64,000 nt of DNA from CAZHVS01 sp964536015 (GTDB lineage: Bacteria; Bacteroidota; Ignavibacteria; Ignavibacteriales; Ignavibacteriaceae), in the NCBI GenBank assembly GCA_964536015.1, contig CAZHVS010000005.1:124001-188000 (forward strand). Direction: 5' to 3'. The notes beneath the pieces were generated by a model. It searched no databases, was not told where the DNA came from, and saw nothing but the letters and a program-made list of their open reading frames with translations. Made by a program: the position numbers and the translations under genes. Shown here piece by piece: positions 1 through 9,761 of the stretch; the stretch's first letter is position 1, and each line of letters opens with the position of its first letter.

Positions 1-1699
1 ATTTTTTATGGTTTATATTGGCGTTGCACTTCTCTCAGTTGGAATATATTTATACTTTTCAGCAAAACATCTGATATTAAATCTTTATCAAATTCAGCAG
101 TCCGGGCCAGGGGTTTTTCAATATCCAATTACGTCAAGCGAAATAATGAGTTTTACAATAATATTTTTGTTTTCGTTTCTGATAAATGAAAAACATAATT
201 GGAAAGTAAAAATATTTATTGGTATTGGTTTTCTTCTTTCTTCGTTGGCTCTTTTTGCAACGTATAAAAGAACTGGCTGGATTGGAACAATGGCCGGAAT
301 ATTTACAATATTATTAGTAAAAAAGAGATGGTCTGTTTTAATACCAGCATTGATGCTTCTTTTAATGGCGATTATTATAGAAAAAGATAAAAGTGAAATT
401 TATGTTTATAATACAAATGGAAGTAATGTTATAAAAGAAGATTCATTTCCTACAGATGGAAAAGCTTTTCAGTTATACCCGCATAATAATTTTTTATTAA
501 TTTCTGATTTTGATAAAGGCATTATTAAGTATGATGGCAATAAAATAATATCAAAGTCGGCTTTACCTTTTCCTGTTACTGAAGTTATAGATTTTGACAG
601 CAGTTATTATATTGCCACCCTGTTGGGGTCCCGCTATGTTTTAATTAAAGAAGAAAATAATAACTTCAAAGTTATTAATGAGTTTATTTCCCCAGGGTTA
701 ACTTACTCATCTGCTGTTTTTAATAATGAATTATTCTTACTGGATAAAGATAGTGGATTGACCGTTTATAAAAATATAAAAACCGCACCAAATATTAGTC
801 GGTTTAAAAATATTTTGTCTTATGAAAGAATGTCCATCAATCAGGATTATCTTGTCTTGTATTCTCCTGAAAAAGGACTTGATATATTTAAGAATGATGT
901 ACTTTTTTCACCGATTTATAACTATAAAGAGAAAGAAAAAGTGCTTTCTCTCATATTGATTGATAATACTGTCTTGATTGGTACAGAGAAAAAGTTAATT
1001 TCGTTTACAATTGATTCCAGCAAAAATATTCAACTTAAGCAAAGCGAATCATTAAAGAGAATATTTATGTTCGCTAATAATGATAAAAAATTACTTGCCG
1101 CAAACGTTAATGGTGAAGTTTTTAGAATAAATCCTGCTGACTTGCAAATTGAAAATAAATTTAATGTAGGATTTACACCACAAAGCATTTGTTTTTTTAA
1201 TGATAGACTTTATGTGAGTAAAATTAAATTTAGTCGCTTTGGAAGTATTTTTGACCAATATAATCTTACAAATCTTCAAAGAATTGGATTGTGGCTTGCG
1301 GGGTGGAAGATATTTCTGGATCATCCATTTTTGGGAGTAGGCGATATCGACCTTGCAGTATTATTTGTAAAATACAAACGTCCATTTGATAAAGAAATTC
1401 AAGGACATCTTCATAATAATTATATCCATTTTCTTGCAACTCTTGGTGTATTTGGATTTATTGCAGTGATGATGCTTTTAGGAAAAGTTTTTTTGATTGA
1501 TTTAAAAATATATAAATTGTTAAAAGACATTCCTTTTGCTTCTTCATATTCGCTGGGAGTAATTGGTGGGTTTGTTGCGTTTTTATTCGCGGGGTTAACC
1601 GAATGGAATTTTGGGGACCACGAAATCATTACAATTATCTGGTTTACGCTTGGTCTTAATCTCGCTTTGCTAAAAATATTTAATGATCAGACTAATTAA
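1..1699 (+). CDS. O-antigen ligase/polymerase-family membrane protein with beta-propeller-like insert (5' partial)
   Basis: The reading frame is open to the left edge, so the first ATG (position 8) is probably internal; numbering starts there. The protein has the Wzy_C/O-antigen ligase signature: hydrophobic segments at about 1-20, 45-60, 67-85 and 107-125, the RTGW motif with Arg88, then RFGSIFD at about 410, HPFLGVG, and HLHNNYIHF with His467 and His469, followed by more membrane segments. Such enzymes polymerise lipopolysaccharide O-units or ligate them to lipid A-core at the periplasmic face. Oddly, about 280 soluble residues (about 128-405) of repeated short beta-strand units lie where family members have a periplasmic loop. 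They resemble a propeller in pattern only. The family call is good; polymerase versus ligase cannot be decided. The end overlaps the convergent Sel1 gene by 8 bp. Confidence 0.8.
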   Translation, partial: FFMVYIGVALLSVGIYLYFSAKHLILNLYQIQQSGPGVFQYPITSSEIMSFTIIFLFSFLINEKHNWKVKIFIGIGFLLSSLALFATYKRTGWIGTMAGIFTILLVKKRWSVLIPALMLLLMAIIIEKDKSEIYVYNTNGSNVIKEDSFPTDGKAFQLYPHNNFLLISDFDKGIIKYDGNKIISKSALPFPVTEVIDFDSSYYIATLLGSRYVLIKEENNNFKVINEFISPGLTYSSAVFNNELFLLDKDSGLTVYKNIKTAPNISRFKNILSYERMSINQDYLVLYSPEKGLDIFKNDVLFSPIYNYKEKEKVLSLILIDNTVLIGTEKKLISFTIDSSKNIQLKQSESLKRIFMFANNDKKLLAANVNGEVFRINPADLQIENKFNVGFTPQSICFFNDRLYVSKIKFSRFGSIFDQYNLTNLQRIGLWLAGWKIFLDHPFLGVGDIDLAVLFVKYKRPFDKEIQGHLHNNYIHFLATLGVFGFIAVMMLLGKVFLIDLKIYKLLKDIPFASSYSLGVIGGFVAFLFAGLTEWNFGDHEIITIIWFTLGLNLALLKIFNDQTN

Positions 1700-3215
1700 T
1701 GATAAATTCAATTTTATCTGGACGAAATTTATCATATACTCTTCTTAGAGAATTATAGGCATAACGACTTCCCCTGTAAGCTGATCTTCTATAAAGTTCA
1801 ATTGCTTTAGGTATGTTTTTCTCAACTCCAATTCCCATCTCATAACAATATGCTAAAGTTGTTTGTGCAAGGATAGAATTTTTTTCTACAAAAATTTTAA
1901 GACGATTGATATCAATATTATTAGTTCCTTCGGAAATTTTACTCATCATTAATCTTATTTCAGCCTCAACGTTTCCAAGCTGCATAGCTTTTTCCCAGAG
2001 TCTGATTGCCCTGTATTTGTCGGTTTGAAGAATATTTCCGAAAAAGTAACAAAGTCCAAGTTCCGTCATTGCAACAGTATAGTTGTTGTCAGTTGATTCA
2101 AGTAAAAATTTTACTACATCGTTATTAGTTATTTGATAATCAAAACCAATGATGTATAATCCACTCCAAACAAATTTTGCAGAAAGATTTCCTTTGTTAA
2201 TAGCTTCTCGTAACAACGAAAAATAGTTCTTGGTTTTAATTAAATCCCATAATAATCTTGGTGCACGTGGAGATTCTAATCTTATTGCTCTAAGATAATA
2301 CTCGCTGGCAACAATAACATCTTTTTTTACGCCGATACCTTGTTCGAACATTTTGCCAAGCAATACAAGTGATTCCGGATTTCCAAATTCAGCCTGTTCT
2401 TTAATTTTATCAATTACGGGAAGAAATGCAAACAGATCTTTTCTCTTTATTTCACTGGAAGAATTATTTTTTACTTCAATCAGTGATTCTCTATTCATAT
2501 CTTCAATAATTACAGAATCAGAAACAGCAGTAATAGTGTCAGTTGTAAAATCAATAAAAAGCAGAGCGCTATTAATTTTTTCTGTTTCTACTTTTGCTGT
2601 AAACCCGTTTAATGCAGAAATAGAATCGCTTGTGGTTATTCCTCTTTTTTCAAGTTCTGCAATAGTTTCTTTTGCTGGTTCAAAACCTGATTGTAATGAC
2701 TTTTTTATCCAGTAATAAGCAGCATTTAAATTTCTTTGAATCACCAAATTTTCTGTAAAGATTAATCCAACGTTATACTGTGCCTGTTCCATTCCTTGTT
2801 TTGCAGCTCTTAAAAAATAAGTGAATGCTTCAAATGGATTCCATTCGGTTCCCCATCCGTTAAAATAAAAGATACCAAGATTATATTCGGCAAGAACAAA
2901 TTTTTGATCAGCTGCTTTTTTAATCCATTGAAAGCTAAGTGAAGTATCAGGCTCAAATCCCTCGCCGGTCAAATATCTTAGTCCAATTTCATGTTGTGCG
3001 TAAGCATCACCAGCATTTGCATTTTTAATTAACATAAAATTATCATAAAGCTGGTATGCAGGATCGTAATATTTAAAAATTAAAATTGGTGGAGCAAAAC
3101 GGTTTTGTTTTTTAAAAGCAAGACTTTTAGTAGTATCCTGTGCTTCTGCTAATGATACAAGAAAAACGAAAACAACTGCGAAATAAAAAAATCTTCTCTG
3201 TGAAAAATGTATCAA
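1692..3215 (-). CDS. Secreted Sel1-repeat (TPR-like) protein
   Basis: 507 residues with an N-terminal signal peptide (hydrophobic core at about 10-22, ending SLAEAQ) and several Sel1-type repeats of the form A-x-x-x-LG-x-x-Y-x-x-G-x-G-x-x-x-D. Clear units lie at about 50-185 (three), 270-315, 375-425 and 440-490. Sel1 repeats form alpha-solenoids that scaffold protein complexes; here the location is probably periplasmic. The start codon is TTG; no nearer ATG keeps the signal peptide, so TTG is preferred although no Shine-Dalgarno is visible. It stands alone, convergent with the ligase-like gene. Specific function unknown. Confidence 0.82.
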   Translation of the reverse strand: MIHFSQRRFFYFAVVFVFLVSLAEAQDTTKSLAFKKQNRFAPPILIFKYYDPAYQLYDNFMLIKNANAGDAYAQHEIGLRYLTGEGFEPDTSLSFQWIKKAADQKFVLAEYNLGIFYFNGWGTEWNPFEAFTYFLRAAKQGMEQAQYNVGLIFTENLVIQRNLNAAYYWIKKSLQSGFEPAKETIAELEKRGITTSDSISALNGFTAKVETEKINSALLFIDFTTDTITAVSDSVIIEDMNRESLIEVKNNSSSEIKRKDLFAFLPVIDKIKEQAEFGNPESLVLLGKMFEQGIGVKKDVIVASEYYLRAIRLESPRAPRLLWDLIKTKNYFSLLREAINKGNLSAKFVWSGLYIIGFDYQITNNDVVKFLLESTDNNYTVAMTELGLCYFFGNILQTDKYRAIRLWEKAMQLGNVEAEIRLMMSKISEGTNNIDINRLKIFVEKNSILAQTTLAYCYEMGIGVEKNIPKAIELYRRSAYRGSRYAYNSLRRVYDKFRPDKIEFIIN

Positions 3216-3374
3216 TTAATGTAAGTTATGTTTATTAATAATGTTATATGTTACAAAAATAAATAGTCTTTAATTATCTATTAAACCAAAATATTTCTCT
3301 TAACATTGTTCTGATTAAATTTTAGAATTAATTTTTTAGACGGAATAACTCAATAATTCCATTCGTTTGTCAGA

Positions 3375-3692
3375 TTACATATAATGTATTGTCATCCAGA
3401 AAGTTTTATCAATAGAAGAGGTATACTCCACTCTATGCCTTTTATGTGCGGGGATAGTGATATAATCTCCCGGAGATAATTCGATGGTTTCATCTTCAAA
3501 TTGTATCTTTGCTTCTCCGGAAAGCAGCAATACAAATTCATTTGTCTCCTGGTCATACCAGAAATCTTTTCCCGAAGAATGTCCATTTGAAATTATTCTT
3601 TCAACTTTAAATGAATCATTTCGATGAATTTCCTCAACATATTCTTTCTCCAATGAGACTTTATCTAATTCGAAAAAATTTTTCTTTAACAT
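3375..3692 (-). CDS. Small cupin-domain protein
   Basis: About 105 residues forming one cupin_2 beta-barrel. The start is taken at the ATG at 3692; an upstream TTG at 3701 would add three residues and has no ribosome site. Motif 1 is degenerate: WYDQETNEFVLLLSG keeps the Glu and Gly but lacks the usual His-x-His pair. Motif 2 (GDYITIPAHKRHRV) keeps His. This pattern is familiar in a small stand-alone cupin subfamily of unknown substrate. Whether it binds metal is uncertain. It is 33 bp upstream of the PEBP gene's stop, on the same strand, but no operon can be shown. Confidence 0.8.
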   Translation of the reverse strand: MLKKNFFELDKVSLEKEYVEEIHRNDSFKVERIISNGHSSGKDFWYDQETNEFVLLLSGEAKIQFEDETIELSPGDYITIPAHKRHRVEYTSSIDKTFWMTIHYM

Positions 3693-3725
3693 AATGTTCA
3701 ATAAATTTTTGGTGGCAAGTTAATT

Positions 3726-4256
3726 TTATTTCCTTTTATACTTTCCTATTAATTCGCCTTTTGCAATTATACAGTCTTTAATGGCATCTAGCAATTCATA
3801 CTTGGTTAAACCAGGCTGAAGATTTAACATTTTATCTAATGCATAAATTTTGAAAAAATATCTGTGAGTACCTGAAGGAGGACAGGGTCCTCCATATCCT
3901 ATTTTCCCCCAGCTATTTTTCCCATGAGTTATTCCATTGGGAAATATTTCCAAAGAAGATATATTTTCTTTAAGCTCAAGAACAAGAGGAATGTTGTAAA
4001 CAACCCAGTGAACCCAATCTCCATTGGGTGCGTCGGGATCATCACAAATAATTGCAAAACTTTGGGTTCTGTATGGATAAAAAGTCCATTTAAGATTTGG
4101 AGAAATATTTTCGCCGTCACAAGTGAATTTAACAGGAATTAATTTATTATTACGAAAATCAGGACTGCTTATTTTAATTGGGGTTTTGCTAACCTGTCCA
4201 ACAACAAAAGACATATTTAAAATTATTACTAAGAAGACAGAAATTAATTTTTTCAT
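3726..4256 (-). CDS. Secreted YbhB/YbcL-type PEBP (Raf kinase inhibitor-like) protein
   Basis: 176 residues. A signal peptide (about 1-20, ending VVGQ) precedes a bacterial phosphatidylethanolamine-binding-protein fold. The diagnostic anion-pocket motifs are present: DDPDAPNGDWVHWVVYNIP near 90-110 and GPCPPSGTHRYFFKIYALD near 125-143. Bacterial members are small periplasmic or cytosolic proteins whose ligand is generally unknown. Length is normal and no residue of the pocket is missing. Confidence 0.9.
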   Translation of the reverse strand: MKKLISVFLVIILNMSFVVGQVSKTPIKISSPDFRNNKLIPVKFTCDGENISPNLKWTFYPYRTQSFAIICDDPDAPNGDWVHWVVYNIPLVLELKENISSLEIFPNGITHGKNSWGKIGYGGPCPPSGTHRYFFKIYALDKMLNLQPGLTKYELLDAIKDCIIAKGELIGKYKRK

Positions 4257-4411
4257 GATTGGAAAAGGATTTATGATTTACGAGCCAAACATATTTAAAA
4301 ATTTTTTCATTAACAAGAAAAGAAAAATTATTAAGTTTGAAATAAAAATAATGAAGTAAAAGGGAATCCCTTTGCTTAATTAAAACATCCCCAAAATAAA
4401 AAGGAGAAATT

Positions 4412-4837
4412 ATGGCAACAAAAACGGCTTTTATAAAACAATTGAAAGGAATTACATTTGTCGGAAAATCTGATTCAAATCATTGGATTACAATGGATGG
4501 TCCAGAAGATTTTGGAGGAAGCAATTCAGGAGTTCGACCAAAAGAATTATTGCTAATCGGTCTTGGAGGTTGTACTGGTAGTGATGTGATTTCTATTTTG
4601 TCCAAAAAGAAAATTAAAGTTGATGGTTTTGAAATGAATATTACTTCAGAAGTTTCTGATGAACATCCGCAGATATTTACTAAGATAAATATTGAGTTTC
4701 TGTTTTTCGGAAAAAATATTCCTTCCGATGCAGTTGAAAGAGCAATAGAACTATCGCAAACAAAATATTGTTCTGTTACAAAGATGCTTGAAAAAGCAGC
4801 TGAAATAACGCATAGCTATAAAATTATTGAAAACTGA
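4412..4837 (+). CDS. OsmC/Ohr-family protein (thiol peroxidase-type)
   Basis: 141 residues with the OsmC fold. Two cysteines characteristic of the family, Cys54 in GLGGCTGSDV and Cys120 in TKYCSVTKML, are both present, consistent with thiol-dependent reduction of organic hydroperoxides. The absence of other Ohr-specific landmarks places it in the broader YhfA/OsmC group, so the peroxidase role is inferred. The ATG follows a good AAGGAG site. It is followed 23 bp later by a small integral membrane protein on the same strand, probably co-transcribed. Confidence 0.88.
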   Translation: MATKTAFIKQLKGITFVGKSDSNHWITMDGPEDFGGSNSGVRPKELLLIGLGGCTGSDVISILSKKKIKVDGFEMNITSEVSDEHPQIFTKINIEFLFFGKNIPSDAVERAIELSQTKYCSVTKMLEKAAEITHSYKIIEN

Positions 4838-4860
4838 TATCACAAAAAGATTTATTAAAT

Positions 4861-5688
4861 ATGAAAAGAACAATATGGTTTTGGATTTTTGCAATTTTAA
4901 TAACAATTGCATCTGCAGTTTATCAAAGAATAACCGGACCGACTTATCCTGTATCCGGCAAAAAAGTAATTTATGAAAGAGAAATATCTTTTAAGTTAGA
5001 CCGCTCTCATTCCGGGAATTCAAATCATCAAGTTAAGATTCAAACTAATGATCCTTCTTTTAGAGGAGTAATATTCTGGAAGAGATATAAAACAAATGAC
5101 AACTGGACTAAAGTCGAGATGCACTACTCAGATGGATATTTAGTTGGTGAATTACCGTGGCAGCCACCAGCAGGTAAATTAATTTATAATGTGAACTTGA
5201 AAAAAGAAAATTTGACAGTAAGGTTAAATGAAAATCCTGTTGTCATTAGATTTCGTGGTGATGTTCCTATGTTGATTTTAATACTGCACATCATTTTTAT
5301 TTTTTCAGCTATGCTTCTATCAACAAGAACAGGATTTGAAGTTTTTAGTTTACAGCCGAAATTAAAAAAATATACATTATTGACAGTGGTAATCATGTTT
5401 ATTGGTGGTTTGGTTTTGGGCCCGATAGTGCAGAATTATTCATTTGGTGCATACTGGACAGGATTTCCTTTCGGTTATGATTTAACCGACAATAAAACTC
5501 TTATTGCTTTTATTGGATGGCTGGTTGCTTTAATTGCTATCTATAAATTTTCCAAACCAAGGTGGTGGATACTGTTTGCATCTATAATGACTTTTATTAT
5601 TTTCTTAATTCCACATAGTGTGCTTGGTAGCGAACTCGATTACAATAAAATTGATAAAGAAAAAAGTAAAATCGAAAGCATCAAATAA
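4861..5688 (+). CDS. Membrane protein of unknown function
   Basis: 275 residues, not recognised. One membrane segment at the N terminus (about 5-22) is followed by an extracytoplasmic beta-rich stretch of about 110 residues (positions 25-130) and then four membrane helices (about 134-156, 170-190, 210-228, 233-252) with a short charged tail. The layout suggests a sensor-like or enzyme-like domain held outside the cytoplasmic membrane. It lies immediately after the OsmC gene, which may mean a shared transcript. No catalytic motif was seen. Confidence 0.75.
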   Translation: MKRTIWFWIFAILITIASAVYQRITGPTYPVSGKKVIYEREISFKLDRSHSGNSNHQVKIQTNDPSFRGVIFWKRYKTNDNWTKVEMHYSDGYLVGELPWQPPAGKLIYNVNLKKENLTVRLNENPVVIRFRGDVPMLILILHIIFIFSAMLLSTRTGFEVFSLQPKLKKYTLLTVVIMFIGGLVLGPIVQNYSFGAYWTGFPFGYDLTDNKTLIAFIGWLVALIAIYKFSKPRWWILFASIMTFIIFLIPHSVLGSELDYNKIDKEKSKIESIK

Positions 5689-5762
5689 ATATTGTTTGCA
5701 AAGTGTAAAACAAAAATTTAATTTTGTTGCGTAATTAAATTAGAATCAAGGAGAAAAATTAT

Positions 5763-6116
5763 ATGACCCAGCAAGTAATTGGACATGTTGAAATACCTGT
5801 AACAGAACTTGAAATTTCAGCACAATTTTTTAATAAAATTTTTAATTGGGATTTAAAATCATTTGGAAGAAATTATTTTTTGTACAATACACATAAAGGA
5901 ATGACTATCGGGCTGCGAAAGGTTGATAAACCCGTTAATGGTGATTGTACAATTTTTCACATCCAAGTTGAAGATATTGATTCAACTCTTGATAAAGTTA
6001 AAGCGTGCGGCGGAAAAGTTGTAAGAGAAAAAACCATTATTCCCGTATATGGATATTATGCTCTGTTGAGCGATCCAGATGGTAATACAATAGGGTTATA
6101 TCAATCTAATTTTTAA
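5763..6116 (+). CDS. VOC-superfamily (glyoxalase-like) protein
   Basis: 117 residues, one vicinal-oxygen-chelate module. It opens with GHVEIPVTELEISAQFFNKI and ends with LLSDPDGNTIGLYQS, the two halves of the VOC fold carrying likely metal ligands (His near residue 8 and Glu/Gln near the end). Short single-module members dimerise to make the active site; substrates range widely, so none is assigned. The ATG has an AAGGAG site 8-13 nt upstream. A strong Rho-independent terminator follows the stop codon. Confidence 0.85.
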   Translation: MTQQVIGHVEIPVTELEISAQFFNKIFNWDLKSFGRNYFLYNTHKGMTIGLRKVDKPVNGDCTIFHIQVEDIDSTLDKVKACGGKVVREKTIIPVYGYYALLSDPDGNTIGLYQSNF

Positions 6117-6125
6117 CAGGTTTCT

Positions 6126-6156
6126 AATTCCGTCTTAAAAGACGGAATTTTTTTTA
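6126..6156 (+). terminator. Rho-independent terminator after the VOC gene
   Basis: A perfect 10-bp stem (6126-6135 with 6140-6149), a 4-nt loop TAAA and a run of T residues on the + strand. It ends the 4.4-6.1 kb transcript. Confidence 0.9.
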
Positions 6157-6196
6157 CATATTTTCTTTGTCGTTTAATAAATTAATGGCAGTTATC

Positions 6197-7846
6197 ATGA
6201 AAAAAATTATTCTTTTTGTTGTCGTATTATTTTTCACAACAATTTCATACTCACAAGTTGATGAAAAAGTAATAGATGGGTTGGTAGAACTGACTCTTCC
6301 TGTTAATGGTCCTGGTGGTGCTTTATTAATTTGTAAAGATGGAAAAGTCATTTATAAAAAAGCCTTTGGTTATGCTGATATAGAAAACAAAATTCCTAAT
6401 ACTACAGAAACTATCTTCCAGATAGGCTCTATTTCCAAAATGATGACTGCTGCCGGAATACTTCTTCTAATTAATGAAGGCAGACTTAGTTTAAGTGATA
6501 CATTAACAAAATTTATTCCTGATTTCATTGCTCCTGCAAATAAAGTTACAATAGAAAATTTACTTTTGCATAATTCTGGTATAAAAAATTACACAAGTAT
6601 TCCTGAATGGAACCCCAACTGGGAATCCAAACGTACTCTTGAAGAAACAATAGAACTTGTAAAAAACAAACAATTTGATTTTATGCCGGGTGAAAAATTT
6701 CAATATAATAATTCCGGATATGTAATCCTTGCATTCATTATTGAAAAAGTATCTGGGGTAAGCTTTGATGAATACATGAAAAAAAATGTCTTCATTCCTC
6801 TTAATATGAATAATACCCGTCATGGTGGAAGCGAAGATAATATTGGGCAAAGAGCAAAAGGACATACATTCAATCAGGATGAAAAGAAAATGCTAAAAGC
6901 TGTTTTTACTGAATTTCCTCAACTATCTGGTGCTGGTTCAATAATTTCTAAGGTTAATGATTTAATGAAATTGAATTTAGCAATGAAAAATTATTTACTC
7001 CTTCCAAAAGAATTATGGATTAAAGCTACGTCCCCCAATGTAAGGACTAATTTTGGAGATTCTGTATATTATGGATATGGATGGGTTATACAAAATTATG
7101 GAGGACATAAACTTCTATGGCACAATGGAGGAATGGCTGGATTCCTTTCATCCAATTACTTCTTTACTGACGACGACTTACAAATAATATTTCTGAGCAA
7201 TAATGATTTCGTAAGTGCTGATGCAATAGTAAAACAGGTGGCGAATTATATTTTTAATATTAATGCAGATAAAAGAAAACCTATTAATTTGCCTGAAGAA
7301 AAGTTAAAAAAATTCGAAGGAAAATTCATAGCAGGTGAATCTCAATTACTAATCAGTATTAAAGAAAATAAAATTATTGTTGATTTAATAGGGTTACCTT
7401 TCTTGCCGTTGGGGTTAGTGCCCACTTCAGATAGTACTTTTTTTGTAGAAGGTAAATATGATTCATATGTAACAATCAAACGGGAAAATGACGGAACAGT
7501 TAATAGTGGTATTTACTACAACGGTGGACAAATAACAAAATTTTTCAGAGAAGGTTTTCAACCGAAATCCGATGTAATAGATTTAAAGGAAGATGAGTTA
7601 AAAATATATGTTGGTGTTTTTGAGTTTGTTCCTGGAGTTGAAGCAGAGATATACATTAAAGAAGGTTACTTGCGGGCATTCATTAAAGGACAGCCAGAGT
7701 ATACGCTAATACCTGTTGGTAATAACACATTTTTATTGCAAGGTCTTGATGGATTCAAATTTGTTTTTGAAACTGATGCTGACAAGAATGTTACTTATTT
7801 AATTTCCAGTCAACCTAATGGTGATTTTAAAGCAAAGAAAAAATAA
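6197..7846 (+). CDS. Secreted serine beta-lactamase-family hydrolase (class C/DD-peptidase-like)
   Basis: The start is placed at 6197 because MKKIILFVVVLFF begins a textbook signal peptide; upstream ATGs at 6167 and 6185 only prepend non-signal residues. The catalytic domain (about 20-345) carries all three motifs of the class C beta-lactamase/esterase fold: S78-I-S-K81, Y170-N-N and H309-N-G-G. The C-terminal 200 residues form two lipocalin-like/DUF3471-type repeats, common in Bacteroidota members. Likely periplasmic or surface hydrolase of peptides or esters; antibiotic resistance should not be inferred. Monocistronic, between a terminator and aspS. Confidence 0.87.
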   Translation: MKKIILFVVVLFFTTISYSQVDEKVIDGLVELTLPVNGPGGALLICKDGKVIYKKAFGYADIENKIPNTTETIFQIGSISKMMTAAGILLLINEGRLSLSDTLTKFIPDFIAPANKVTIENLLLHNSGIKNYTSIPEWNPNWESKRTLEETIELVKNKQFDFMPGEKFQYNNSGYVILAFIIEKVSGVSFDEYMKKNVFIPLNMNNTRHGGSEDNIGQRAKGHTFNQDEKKMLKAVFTEFPQLSGAGSIISKVNDLMKLNLAMKNYLLLPKELWIKATSPNVRTNFGDSVYYGYGWVIQNYGGHKLLWHNGGMAGFLSSNYFFTDDDLQIIFLSNNDFVSADAIVKQVANYIFNINADKRKPINLPEEKLKKFEGKFIAGESQLLISIKENKIIVDLIGLPFLPLGLVPTSDSTFFVEGKYDSYVTIKRENDGTVNSGIYYNGGQITKFFREGFQPKSDVIDLKEDELKIYVGVFEFVPGVEAEIYIKEGYLRAFIKGQPEYTLIPVGNNTFLLQGLDGFKFVFETDADKNVTYLISSQPNGDFKAKKK

Positions 7847-7971
7847 TCCGGAATCTTCCTATGATCCTAGTTTTCATTTTATATAGTTAATTTGACTTCC
7901 ATTCCATCTTTCAACTCATTTGATTATCTTAGCTCACAAATTTTTTTATTTATGTAGGAAACAATTTCAAA

Positions 7972-9747
7972 ATGTTTTTTAAACAGAGAACACATACTTG
8001 TGGTGAATTAAGAGAAGAGCATATTGGTCAAAGTGTAATTCTTAATGGTTGGGTTGATGCGAGAAGAGATCTTGGTGGTGTAATATTTATTGAAATGCGG
8101 GATCGTTATGGAATTACACAGGTTGTTTTTGAACCTGGATTTAATCACGAAGCTCATTCTGCCGGAAAAGATTTGCGGAATGAATTTGTCATTTCAGTTG
8201 AAGGTATTGTTCGCAAACGTCCTGAAGGTACAGAAAATCCTGAACTTGCAACTGGACTGGTTGATGTAATGGTAAACAGGCTCATAATTCTTAATGAAGC
8301 AAAAACTCCTCCATTTCCAATAAAAGATGAAATTGATGTTTCAGAAGATTTAAGATTAAAATATCGTTATCTTGATTTACGAAGACCAAAACTTCAAAAA
8401 AATCTTTTATTAAGACATAAGATGTACCAGGTTGCAAGAAAATATCTGGATACAAATAATTTTGTTGAAATAGAAACTCCAGTGCTTATGAAAAGCACCC
8501 CTGAAGGAGCAAGAGATTTTTTAGTCCCAAGCAGATTACATAAGGGAAAGTTTTATGCACTGCCGCAATCTCCTCAACAATATAAGCAAATATTGATGGT
8601 TTCCGGTTTTGATCGATATTTTCAGATTGTAAAATGTTTTCGCGATGAAGATTTGAGAGCAGACAGGCAGCCAGAATTTACACAGATTGATATTGAAATG
8701 TCTTTTGTTGATCAACAGGATATATTTGTTGTTATGGAAGGATTGATGAAAGAATTATACAAAGAAATCTGGAATAAAGAACTTCAAATTCCAATTCCCA
8801 AATTAACGTTTGATGAAGCTATGGAAAAGTATGGAAGTGATAAACCCGATCTCCGCTTTGGATTAGAAATGATTACACTTAATAATGTTTTTGCCAATTC
8901 AGAGTTTAAAGTTTTCAGAGATGCTGTTGATAAAAAAGGGATTGTTTCTGGTTTGCTTGCAAAAGGCTGTGGTGATTATACACGCAATCAGCTTGATGTT
9001 CTGACTGACTTTATCAAGAAACTTGGCGCGGGTGGATTAATATGGATTCGTGTTAAAGATGATGGACTTGAATCCCCAACTATGAAGTTCCTTTCAGAAG
9101 ATGAGAAGAAAAATCTTGTTGAAGCTATGAATGCTGAACCAGGAGATTTAATTTTAATTTTATCCGGCACAAGATATAAAACTCTTAATCTTATGGGTTA
9201 TATGCGGCTTGAAATGGCAAAACGTTTAAACTTGATTAAAGAAAACGCTGAACCTAAACTTTTATGGGTTACGGATTTTCCATTGTTCGAATGGGATGAA
9301 GAGACAAGACGTTATTATGCAATGCATCATCCATTTACTTCTCCAAGAATTGAAGATATTGATAAGATGGAAACCGAACCCGGTGAAGTAAAAGCAAGAG
9401 CTTATGATCTTGTTTTAAACGGAAGTGAAATAGCTGGTGGTAGCATAAGAATTCATAATTCGGAACTACAGAAAAAAATGTTTAAATCTTTAGGAATTAG
9501 CAATGAAGAGGCTGAATACAAATTTGGTTTTCTTATGAATGCGTTCAAATATGGTGCTCCTCCACACGGTGGAATTGCTTTTGGGTTTGATCGTCTTGCA
9601 ATGATTTTTGCAGGTGAAAAATCAATTAGAGATGTTATGGCTTTTCCTAAAACAGCAAGCGGAATCTCTTTAATGGATGACGCTCCTTCTTATGTTGATG
9701 AAGCACAATTAACTGAACTTCATATTAAAGTAAGAGGAGTTAATTAA
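7972..9747 (+). CDS. aspS: Aspartate--tRNA ligase
   Basis: 591 residues, the normal length for a bacterial-type AspRS. An OB-fold anticodon-binding domain (1-105) is followed by the class II catalytic core interrupted by a GAD insertion domain (about 285-415). Motif 2 is FRDEDLRADRQPEFTQ (Arg224 region) and motif 3 is GFDRLAMI at 538-545. It charges tRNA-Asp with aspartate; whether it also misacylates tRNA-Asn cannot be read here. It is flanked by its own terminator and about 125 bp of upstream non-coding DNA, so it is probably monocistronic. Confidence 0.98.
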   Translation: MFFKQRTHTCGELREEHIGQSVILNGWVDARRDLGGVIFIEMRDRYGITQVVFEPGFNHEAHSAGKDLRNEFVISVEGIVRKRPEGTENPELATGLVDVMVNRLIILNEAKTPPFPIKDEIDVSEDLRLKYRYLDLRRPKLQKNLLLRHKMYQVARKYLDTNNFVEIETPVLMKSTPEGARDFLVPSRLHKGKFYALPQSPQQYKQILMVSGFDRYFQIVKCFRDEDLRADRQPEFTQIDIEMSFVDQQDIFVVMEGLMKELYKEIWNKELQIPIPKLTFDEAMEKYGSDKPDLRFGLEMITLNNVFANSEFKVFRDAVDKKGIVSGLLAKGCGDYTRNQLDVLTDFIKKLGAGGLIWIRVKDDGLESPTMKFLSEDEKKNLVEAMNAEPGDLILILSGTRYKTLNLMGYMRLEMAKRLNLIKENAEPKLLWVTDFPLFEWDEETRRYYAMHHPFTSPRIEDIDKMETEPGEVKARAYDLVLNGSEIAGGSIRIHNSELQKKMFKSLGISNEEAEYKFGFLMNAFKYGAPPHGGIAFGFDRLAMIFAGEKSIRDVMAFPKTASGISLMDDAPSYVDEAQLTELHIKVRGVN

Positions 9748-9761
9748 AATTTAATTTTAAT

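Noticed and set aside
4356..4374. AAAGGG-AAT-CCCTTT palindrome before the OsmC gene as a terminator
   Set aside because: Only a 6-bp stem with no T-run on the coding strand and a weak one on the other; cannot be distinguished from chance.
6197..7846. Beta-lactamase resistance gene
   Set aside because: SxxK/YxN/HxG motifs are shared with esterases and peptidases of this fold; no evidence of beta-lactam hydrolysis or mobile context.
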